64,000 nucleotides of DNA from Rhodothermales bacterium (GTDB taxonomy: Bacteria; Bacteroidota; Rhodothermia; Rhodothermales; JANQRZ01): positions 62,001 through 126,000 of the forward strand of contig JANQRZ010000008.1 in assembly GCA_028284265.1 (NCBI GenBank), written 5' to 3'. Below are positions 57,705-64,000 of this stretch, one piece after another (the first letter of the stretch is position 1; each line of letters begins with the position of its first letter). The position numbers were made by a program, and so were the translations under genes. The notes under the pieces were generated by a model. The model saw nothing but the letters and a program-made list of their open reading frames with translations, did not search any database and was not told the origin of the DNA.

Positions 57705-57977
57705 ATGATCGAGCGCGAAGCCACCGTCCGCAACAAAGCCGGAATCCACACTCGCCCGGCGTCGATGATCGTGCGGACCGCCGCCAAGTTTGACGCTGAG
57801 TTCTACATCCGCACCGACGGCTATGAGATCAACGGCAAGAGTATCATCGGCGTGATGACCCTGGCCGCCGAGCAGGGGGCCACCCTCACGCTCATGTTCG
57901 ACGGCGACGACGAAGAGGCCGCCGCCGAAGCGATGACCGAACTGTTCAACACCGGTTTCGGCGAACCGATTGAGTAG
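57705..57977 (+). CDS. ptsH: HPr phosphocarrier protein
   Basis: A protein of 90 residues. The phosphoacceptor His15 is in NKAGIHTRPAS, and a serine sits exactly at position 46 in NGKSIIGVM, the site of HPr kinase regulation in other bacteria. It passes phosphate from enzyme I to EII-type acceptors. Enzyme I follows after 66 nt; no EIIA, EIIB or EIIC gene is in the window. Confidence 0.93.
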   Translation: MIEREATVRNKAGIHTRPASMIVRTAAKFDAEFYIRTDGYEINGKSIIGVMTLAAEQGATLTLMFDGDDEEAAAEAMTELFNTGFGEPIE

Positions 57978-58043
57978 GGCGAGAACGTTATCGCGCTCTT
58001 CTGGTAGGTGAGACCTCGTCTCACCCTTCTGCTTCTCCTGCTT

Positions 58044-59846
58044 ATGCCCCGCATCACCCACTCGTCTCCCTCACCTCCCGACGCTGCTGCGGGCGAGGAG
58101 CGCATCGTTGAGGGCGTCGGTGTGGCGCCGGGGATCGTGATTGGCCCGGCGCTGTCCTTTGTGGGCGAGACGTACCGGGTGAGTGAGGAGCGGGTCGATG
58201 ACGACGAGGCGGAGGCGGAGATTCGCCGCTTTGAGCAGGCTGTCAAACGTGGCGAGCGCGAGCTAAACAAGATCGCTTCGCTGGCCCGCGACAAGCTCGG
58301 CGAGAGCAGTGCCGAAATCTTCCAGGCGCAGACGCTCATTCTCCGCGATGCCGCGCTGCACGCCGACGTGAAGTGCCTGATCCGCGACGAGTCGTACAGC
58401 GCCGACTTCGCCGTGCAGACGGTCATGGGGCGCATTCGCAAGCGGATGGAGGCCAGCACGAGCGAGTACCTCCGCGACCGCGCGGGCGACCTCGTGGACG
58501 TGCAGAACCGGCTCCTCCGCACCCTCCAGCAGAGCAAGGGGTTTTCCAAGATCGAGACCGGGCGTATCGTTGTCGCCGAGAACCTGACGGCGGCGGACCT
58601 CCTGCTTTTCAGCCGCCGCGATGTGCTCGGCTGTGCCATCGACTTCGGCGGTCCCACCTCGCACGTCTCAATCATGGCGCGTGCCCTCGGCGTTCCAGCC
58701 GTTGTCAGCCTGCATGGGTTCTCGAACACGGTCGAGGGCAACGAGACCATCATCCTCGATGGATTCTCTGGGCGCGTGGTGGTGAACCCGACAGAGGAGA
58801 CCATCGCTGCTTACCGAGCGCGCCGTGAGAAATACCAACGTGGCCTCGAAGCGCGGCAAGAACTTGTGCCGCTGCCTGCCGAGACCAAGGACGGTCACCA
58901 GATCGCGCTGCGGGCCAACGTCGAGTTGGAGCAGGAATTTCCGCTCCTCGAAAAGTATGGGGCCGAAGGCATCGGGCTGTTCCGCACCGAGATGCTGCTT
59001 CTCGCCAAAGGCCAGCCCATCGACGAAGAAGAGCAGGTCGCTATCTACCAAGAGGCGATCCGCGCCGCCCGGCCGCACCCGACGACCTTCCGGCTGCTCG
59101 ACCTCGGCGGTGACAAGCTGCTCCCGATGGCGCACCGCGAGCACAACCCGTTTCTCGGCTGGCGCGGCATCCGCATCCTCCTCGACAAGCCCGATCTCCT
59201 CCGGCCCCAGCTTCGGGCCATCCTCCGGGCAGCGGTCGATGGCCCAGCGCGCATCCTCCTGCCGATGGTCTCGACCCTCGATGAGGTCAAGCGGGTTCGT
59301 GAGCACCTGACGGATGCCGTCGCTTCGCTTCAGGCCGACGGGTTGCCCCACGAGGAAGACGTAGACCTCGGCATCATGGTCGAGGTCCCGGCGGTGGTGC
59401 TGCTGCTGGACCGCTTCGCACCCGAGGTAGACTTCCTCTCGATTGGCTCGAACGACCTGACGCAGTTCACGCTCGCCGTGGACCGAGGCAACGATTTGAT
59501 CGCCGACCGCTACCACGAACTGCACCCCTCGGTGCTCCACCTCATCGCACAGGCGTCCATGGCGGGGCATCGGCACGGCCTGTCGGTCAGCCTCTGCGGC
59601 GAGATGGCGAGCAACCCGCGCGTTGCCCCGCTGCTCGTCGGCCTCGGCTTGACCGAACTCAGCGCGTCGCCCGCCTTCCTGCTCGATGTCAAGCGCGCCG
59701 TTCGTTCCTGCTCGAAAGCAAAAATGGCGGCCCTCGCCGCGCAGGCGCTGGAACAGCCCGACGCGCAGTCGGTCGTGACGCTGATGAACACTTGGCTGCG
59801 CGAGCACGTCCCCGAACTCGCCGTATTCTTCGACGAGACCGCGTGA
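58044..59846 (+). CDS. ptsI: Phosphoenolpyruvate-protein phosphotransferase (PTS enzyme I)
   Basis: A protein of 600 residues. The N-terminal HPr-binding part and the swivelling domain hold the phosphohistidine His207 in GGPTSHVSIMARAL; the C-terminal TIM barrel has GIGLFRTEMLLL, EVPAVVLLLDRFAPEVDFLS, SIGSNDLTQF and the catalytic Cys518 in SLCGEMASNP. It takes phosphate from PEP and gives it to HPr. No GAF domain precedes it, so it is not of the PtsP type. The ATG at 58044 is preferred over a GTG at 58008, which would add a Leu-run. Confidence 0.95.
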   Translation: MPRITHSSPSPPDAAAGEERIVEGVGVAPGIVIGPALSFVGETYRVSEERVDDDEAEAEIRRFEQAVKRGERELNKIASLARDKLGESSAEIFQAQTLILRDAALHADVKCLIRDESYSADFAVQTVMGRIRKRMEASTSEYLRDRAGDLVDVQNRLLRTLQQSKGFSKIETGRIVVAENLTAADLLLFSRRDVLGCAIDFGGPTSHVSIMARALGVPAVVSLHGFSNTVEGNETIILDGFSGRVVVNPTEETIAAYRARREKYQRGLEARQELVPLPAETKDGHQIALRANVELEQEFPLLEKYGAEGIGLFRTEMLLLAKGQPIDEEEQVAIYQEAIRAARPHPTTFRLLDLGGDKLLPMAHREHNPFLGWRGIRILLDKPDLLRPQLRAILRAAVDGPARILLPMVSTLDEVKRVREHLTDAVASLQADGLPHEEDVDLGIMVEVPAVVLLLDRFAPEVDFLSIGSNDLTQFTLAVDRGNDLIADRYHELHPSVLHLIAQASMAGHRHGLSVSLCGEMASNPRVAPLLVGLGLTELSASPAFLLDVKRAVRSCSKAKMAALAAQALEQPDAQSVVTLMNTWLREHVPELAVFFDETA

Positions 59847-59889
59847 GCGCCCTCGTCTCTCGTTCCCAACTCTTCACCCCACACCCCAG

Positions 59890-60942
59890 ATGTCTGACAT
59901 TCGAGACGCCATCCGCCAGCACGACCCCCGCAACATGTTCGACGCCGTTCGCGGCTTCGCCGAGAACTTCCGCGAAGGCTGGAGCATCCCCGGCGACTTC
60001 ACCCCTGACCGCAGCGCGTCCGACTGGAAACAGGTCGTCGTCGTTGGTATGGGCGGTTCGGCGATTGGCGGCGACTTCGTCCGCACCTTCTGCCGTGAGA
60101 CCTCGCCCGTGCCCATCTCGGTCGTGCGCGACTATGCCCTCCCGGCGTCGGTCGGCGAGGGGGCGCTGGTTATCGCGTCCAGTTATTCTGGCGGAACGGA
60201 AGAGACACTCGCGGCCTATGATGAGGCGAAGCGGCGCGGCGCGACCGTCTACGCCGTGACCTCCGGCGGGGCGTTGCAAGAGCGGGCCCTGCGCGATGGG
60301 AAGCCGCACTTCATCATCCCCGGCGGGATGCAGCCGCGTGCCGCGTTGGGCTACTCACTCGGGGCGATGATGCGCCTTGCCCACCAACTTGGCTTGTGCA
60401 CAATCTCGCAGGGTGAGCTTGACGAGGCCAAGCACATCACCGACGAGTGCGCCGCCGCCTATGCCGATCTTGACGGCAACGAGGCGCTCGAACTAGCGCA
60501 GGTTTTGGCCTCGACCGTGCCGCTTGTTTACACCGGACCGGGTTTGATGGAGGCCGTCGGTGTCCGGTGGATGACGCAGATTCAGGAGAACGCCAAGCAA
60601 CTCGCCTTCGGCAACATCTTCGCCGAGATGAACCACAACGAGGTGCTGGCGTGGGAGCACGCCCTCTCGGACGTGCAGAAGCTGCTCCACGTCATCGTAC
60701 TTCAGGACCCGGCGGACCACCCCAAGATTCAGAAGCGGATGGAGGTCACGAAGGGCCTCCTCGCGCCGAAAGCTGCGGGTTGGATCGAGGTCACGCCCCG
60801 CGGCGAAGGCAAGCTTGCCCGCCTGCTCTCGACCATCCAGCTCGGTGACTCTATGTCGTTCTACCTCTCGATGCTGATGGGCGTGGACCCGACCCCCATC
60901 GAAACCATCGACCACCTCAAGCGGACGCTGGCCGAGGCGTGA
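59890..60942 (+). CDS. Bifunctional phosphoglucose/phosphomannose isomerase
   Basis: A protein of 350 residues. Two SIS (sugar isomerase) domains are present: VVVVGMGGSAIGGDFVRTF and ASSYSGGTEETLAAYDEAKR in the first, and EMNHNEVLAWEH and QLGDSMSFYLSMLMGVDPTP in the second. The family converts glucose 6-phosphate or mannose 6-phosphate to fructose 6-phosphate. Its place behind HPr and enzyme I puts hexose-phosphate metabolism beside the phosphotransfer genes. Starts 43 nt after ptsI. Confidence 0.93.
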   Translation: MSDIRDAIRQHDPRNMFDAVRGFAENFREGWSIPGDFTPDRSASDWKQVVVVGMGGSAIGGDFVRTFCRETSPVPISVVRDYALPASVGEGALVIASSYSGGTEETLAAYDEAKRRGATVYAVTSGGALQERALRDGKPHFIIPGGMQPRAALGYSLGAMMRLAHQLGLCTISQGELDEAKHITDECAAAYADLDGNEALELAQVLASTVPLVYTGPGLMEAVGVRWMTQIQENAKQLAFGNIFAEMNHNEVLAWEHALSDVQKLLHVIVLQDPADHPKIQKRMEVTKGLLAPKAAGWIEVTPRGEGKLARLLSTIQLGDSMSFYLSMLMGVDPTPIETIDHLKRTLAEA

Positions 60943-61001
60943 GGCAACGCAAGGCGGCGCGGGCGTAATTTGGCGTGTGTCCTCACGCTCCCACATTGGC
61001 C

Positions 61002-61901
61002 GTGCCCCGCTTCGCTGTCTTTCTGCTCGTCTTGGTCTCCCTCGCGCTCGGGCGCTGTGGGAATGCCGAGACGCCTAGTGGAAGCACGGCCCATGCTGCG
61101 CCGCCGTACTACTTCGACCGCCCCGGCTTGGTCGTGGAGTTGCCGGGTCGCCTCGACGAGATTTCCGGTCTGACCGATCTCGGGAACGGTCGCCTCGGCG
61201 CGGTGCAAGACGAGAAGGGCAACCTCTACGTCCTCGATGCGGCCACGGGCGAGGTGGTGCATGAGCACGACTTCGGTGGCGATGGCGACTATGAGGGCGT
61301 CGAACGAGTCGGCGAGCGGGTGGTCGTGCTCCGCAGCGACGGGCGGCTGTTCGTGATCCTAGACTGGGAGACCGAAAAGGCCAAGGCTGAGACCACCGAG
61401 ACGGGGCTGCATGGCTCGTGCGATGCTGAAGGACTGGCTTTCGACTCGGAGGGTGAGCGGCTGTTCATTGCCTGCAAGGAATCGCCGGGGCGAGGATTGC
61501 GAGGCGTCCGCGCCCTCTACGCCTACGACCTCACGCAGCAAGCGCTCGTCCCGGACCCTACCTTCGTCCTCTGGGCCGATTCGCTTGCCGGAGCGCAGCG
61601 TTCGGTGGACGAGGCCGTGCGTGCAGCGGTCCGTCCGTTCGCTGATATCAACGCCTTCAAGCCCTCGGCCGTCGGGATTCATCCGATTACCGGCGAGGTC
61701 TACGTCCTCTCGTCCGTAGCGAAGCTCGTCCTCGTGCTCGATCGAGACGGCACCGTTGCCGCCATGTGGCCGCTTTCGCCTCGTCTTTTTCCGCAGCCCG
61801 AGGGCCTCGCCTTTCTGCCTGATGGCACGCTTTTCATCGCCAGCGAAGCGGCTGGTGGTGACGCCACACTCCTCCGGTTCGCCTACCACCCCGTCCCATG
61901 A
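61002..61901 (+). CDS. SdiA-regulated-type exported protein
   Basis: A protein of 299 residues from the GTG at 61002 (MPRFAVFLLVLVSLALGRCG), which gives a lipobox-like LGRC; a GTG at 60975 would add nine residues. The mature protein is a beta-propeller of the SdiA-regulated group: LVVELPGRLDEISGLTDLGN, then YEGVERVGERVVVLRSDGRL, AEGLAFDSEGERLFIACKES and PSAVGIHPITGEVYVLSSVA. Function unknown, possibly an esterase-like or phytase-like hydrolase. Its stop overlaps the next start by ATGA. Confidence 0.8.
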   Translation: MPRFAVFLLVLVSLALGRCGNAETPSGSTAHAAPPYYFDRPGLVVELPGRLDEISGLTDLGNGRLGAVQDEKGNLYVLDAATGEVVHEHDFGGDGDYEGVERVGERVVVLRSDGRLFVILDWETEKAKAETTETGLHGSCDAEGLAFDSEGERLFIACKESPGRGLRGVRALYAYDLTQQALVPDPTFVLWADSLAGAQRSVDEAVRAAVRPFADINAFKPSAVGIHPITGEVYVLSSVAKLVLVLDRDGTVAAMWPLSPRLFPQPEGLAFLPDGTLFIASEAAGGDATLLRFAYHPVP

Positions 61902-64000
61902 TCCGCTCGCTACCCAGCCCGGTCTTTCCGGGATACGTCCTTGCCCTCCTCTGCGCGCTCACGCTTGCCGCCTGCACTTCGTCGCGTCCCTTCGTGGACG
62001 AGGCCTTTAGCGACTGGCAAGCCGAGACGCCGCCGGAGCGGTCGGACCTTGCGTACCGCATCTTCCTGATCGGCGACATTGCCGCGTCGGAAGACCGAGC
62101 GGGCCTCGGCGTGCTCGAAGCGCAGTTGGCCGAGGCGGAGGAAAACAGCACGGTCGTTTTTCTCGGCGATCAGCTTCGACGCCCGCTGCCCGATTCGCTT
62201 GCCGCAGACCGGACCGAGGCGGAGCAGCCGCTGCTTGATGTAGTCGAAGCGGTAGAGGGCTATCCGGGCCGCGTCGTGGTGATTCCCGGCGACGGGGAGT
62301 GGCGCGACGGAGACGCGCTCGAAGACGAAGCGGACTTCCTCATGGCCCGCCTCGGCGAGAATGTTTTTGTGCCCGAGGACGGCTTGCCCGGTCCGGTGAA
62401 CCTCAAGCTCGCCGACGGCATCCGGCTCCTCGCGCTCGACACCGAGTGGTGGCTTCAGGACGCCGACAGCCGTCCGGCAGGCGAAGTGGGCGACTTCGAT
62501 GTCGAGTCCGAACTGGATGTGCTGATCGCCCTCACAGAGCTTCTCGCCGAGTACGACGACGACCGGATCATCGTGGTGGGGCATCACCCCGTCTTCTCGA
62601 ACGGCGAGCGCGGCGGGCACTACAGCCTGCGCCAGCACCTCTTTCCGCTGACCGAGGTGTGGGAGCCGCTGTATCTGCCGCTGCCGGTCATCGGGTCGGT
62701 CTACCCGCTGCTTCGCGGTTACTTCGGAGGGCGAGAGGACTTCTCTGGTTCGGACTACCGGACGTTTCGCGAGTCACTCCCGGCGGCTATCGAGGAGCAC
62801 GACGGGGTGGTCTATGCGGCGGCGCACGAGCACGGCCTCCAGTACACGCCGTTCCGAACGGATGCACTCGAACTCCAGCACCACATCACGAGCGGCGGTG
62901 GCAGCACGCGCGGCTCGTTCGCCGGAGGCTTCGGAGCAGGGTTTGCCCACGCCTCGCAGGGCTTCGCCTCGATCCAGTTCTACGAGGACGGGACGATGTG
63001 GCTGGAGTTCTGGGAGCCGGACGCGGGCAATCCGCAAGGCCGCCTTGCCTTCCGCACGCAGTTGGAGGAGGCCCTCCGCGAAGGCGTGGACCCGGATGTG
63101 CCCGAGGTCGATCCGACCACACTGCCGGACTACACCGACAGCACCCGTGTGGTCGTGGCCGACCCTGAGCTTGGGGCTGGGGCGATGAAGCAGTTCTTCC
63201 TCGGTAGCAACTACCGCGATGTGTGGACGGCTCCGGTGTCGGTTCGCGTGCTCGACCTCGGGCGTGAGCATGGGGGGCTGACACCCGTGAAACGAGGCGG
63301 CGGCTATCAGACCGTCTCGCTCCGCGTCAGGAATCCTGAAGGGCGCGAGTTCGTCCTCCGGCAGGTCCAGAAGCGGCCTGACTTGCTCCTGCCCTCTGCG
63401 CTGCAAGGCACCGTCGCCGCCGACGTGTTCGCCGACCAGATTTCGTCGTCCAACCCCTACGGCGCGCTCGTCGTCCCGCGCCTCGCCGACGCGGCAGGTA
63501 TCTACCACGCCAATCCCGAATTTGTCGTCATCCCCGACGATCCGCGTCTCGGGATCTACCGCGAGGACTTCGCCGGGACGCTCGCGCTGTATGAGGAGCG
63601 GCCTGCTGGCGATGTGTCCGAGCAGCCCCACTTCGGCGGGGCCGAGGATGTAGACTCGTCAGTGAAGGTGCTCCGTGAGCTACGCGAGGACAACGACACC
63701 CGCATCGATGCCCGGTTCTTCCTCCGTAGTCGTCTTTTCGACGCGCTCATCGGCGATTGGGACCGGCACGAGGATCAGTGGCGCTGGGCGCAGTTCGAGC
63801 CGTTCGAACTGGACTCCACGCTGACGGGCGACGACCGGAAGAAAGGCAAGGTGTATCGCCCGATTCCACGCGACCGCGACCAGGTCTTCTTCCGACTCAC
63901 CGGCCTCTTTCCTCGCATCGCGCAACTCTACGTCCCCGGTCTCCAAGACTTCGACCCGGACTATGGCAACGTCGCTGGCCTTACCGAGAACGGGCGCGAA
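61898..64000 (+). CDS. Metallophosphoesterase lipoprotein with a kinase-like segment (runs off window)
   Basis: The open frame covers 701 residues to the window edge without a stop. A lipoprotein signal (LALLCALTLAACTSS, Cys near residue 26) is followed by a calcineurin-like phosphoesterase domain: FLIGDIAASED, VVFLGDQ, VVIPGDGEW, VVGHHPVFSNGE and VYAAAHEHG; the usual GNHD and GHTH motifs are altered to PGDG and AAHEHG. From about residue 460 on, the order Gly-rich GGGYQTVSLRV, then FVLRQVQKRP (a Lys-bearing strand), and later IGDWDRHEDQWRW (Asp620-Asp622-His624) and RDRDQVFF (Asp659/661) resembles a HipA/phosphoinositide-kinase-like fold; this is my inference. Similar Bacteroidota proteins run on to an outer-membrane barrel, outside the window. 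Coupled to the upstream gene by ATGA. Confidence 0.75.
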   Translation, partial: MIRSLPSPVFPGYVLALLCALTLAACTSSRPFVDEAFSDWQAETPPERSDLAYRIFLIGDIAASEDRAGLGVLEAQLAEAEENSTVVFLGDQLRRPLPDSLAADRTEAEQPLLDVVEAVEGYPGRVVVIPGDGEWRDGDALEDEADFLMARLGENVFVPEDGLPGPVNLKLADGIRLLALDTEWWLQDADSRPAGEVGDFDVESELDVLIALTELLAEYDDDRIIVVGHHPVFSNGERGGHYSLRQHLFPLTEVWEPLYLPLPVIGSVYPLLRGYFGGREDFSGSDYRTFRESLPAAIEEHDGVVYAAAHEHGLQYTPFRTDALELQHHITSGGGSTRGSFAGGFGAGFAHASQGFASIQFYEDGTMWLEFWEPDAGNPQGRLAFRTQLEEALREGVDPDVPEVDPTTLPDYTDSTRVVVADPELGAGAMKQFFLGSNYRDVWTAPVSVRVLDLGREHGGLTPVKRGGGYQTVSLRVRNPEGREFVLRQVQKRPDLLLPSALQGTVAADVFADQISSSNPYGALVVPRLADAAGIYHANPEFVVIPDDPRLGIYREDFAGTLALYEERPAGDVSEQPHFGGAEDVDSSVKVLRELREDNDTRIDARFFLRSRLFDALIGDWDRHEDQWRWAQFEPFELDSTLTGDDRKKGKVYRPIPRDRDQVFFRLTGLFPRIAQLYVPGLQDFDPDYGNVAGLTENGRE

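Noticed and set aside
1-64000. tRNA, rRNA or CRISPR sequences
   Set aside because: No cloverleaf with a GGTTCGA-type T-loop, no conserved rRNA segments and no regularly spaced direct repeats were seen by eye on either strand. A covariance-model search would settle this.

Overview
The window is a high-GC, gene-dense piece of a bacterial chromosome, most likely from the Bacteroidota/Rhodothermota lineage (order Rhodothermales, a Salinibacter/Rubricoccaceae-like organism). The reasons are three exported proteins ending in type IX secretion (T9SS) sorting domains, energy transducer TonB proteins with the Bacteroidota-type N-terminus, DUF4292 and Wzi-type envelope proteins, a general lack of Shine-Dalgarno sequences, and a recurring TA(G/T)CTT(T)-type box upstream of genes that resembles the Bacteroidota -7 element TAnnTTTG. 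The species is an inference. I see no tRNA, rRNA, CRISPR array, transposase or prophage.

Layout. 1-6.1 kb (minus): two tandem TonB genes, a VanZ-like protein, the bifunctional NAD(P)H-hydrate repair enzyme, an Ig-like lipoprotein and a glutamate dehydrogenase. 6.3-10.5 kb (plus): a SpoU-type RNA methyltransferase, alanine dehydrogenase, a BtuF-like cobalamin-binding protein and alanine racemase. 10.6-22 kb: exported and peptide- or nucleic-acid-degrading proteins (an eight-repeat T9SS protein, an S9 peptidase, a T9SS endonuclease/phosphatase-fold enzyme, a rhodanese, a patatin, peptidase E, a methyltransferase, a T9SS FG-GAP propeller). 22-27 kb: small membrane proteins, a queuosine-precursor transporter and a large unassigned exported protein. 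27.5-33.4 kb (minus): three amidohydrolase paralogues, two of which have lost metal ligands, then an overlapping RpiB-like/PduL-like gene pair. 33.6-39 kb: a second glutamate dehydrogenase, an EnvC-like protein, a DUF4292 lipoprotein and a TPR protein. 39-47.8 kb: a YfcC-type transporter, an aldehyde dehydrogenase, an aminotransferase, an M1 aminopeptidase with a HEAT-like tail and a TonB-like protein. 47.8-53.8 kb: a divergent Wzi/priming sugar-transferase pair, RNase D, a LuxC-like protein and an Nfu-N protein. 53.9-64 kb (plus): a holin-X/YqjD-like membrane trio, adenylate kinase, polyprenyl diphosphate synthase, HPr, PTS enzyme I, phosphoglucose/phosphomannose isomerase, an SdiA-regulated-type protein and the start of a large metallophosphoesterase lipoprotein.

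Themes. Nitrogen and amino-acid metabolism recurs (two glutamate dehydrogenases, alanine dehydrogenase and racemase, an aminotransferase). Several enzyme-fold proteins have lost canonical catalytic residues (two amidohydrolases, the RpiB-like, PduL-like, EnvC-like and LuxC-like proteins). Five copies of an imperfect palindromic dispersed repeat lie only between genes. Small, less GC-rich unassigned ORFs are scattered at gene junctions. The most unusual items are the RpiB-like/PduL-like pair that shares a roughly 38-residue terminal module, the three-amidohydrolase operon, and a phosphoesterase followed by a segment that looks kinase-like.
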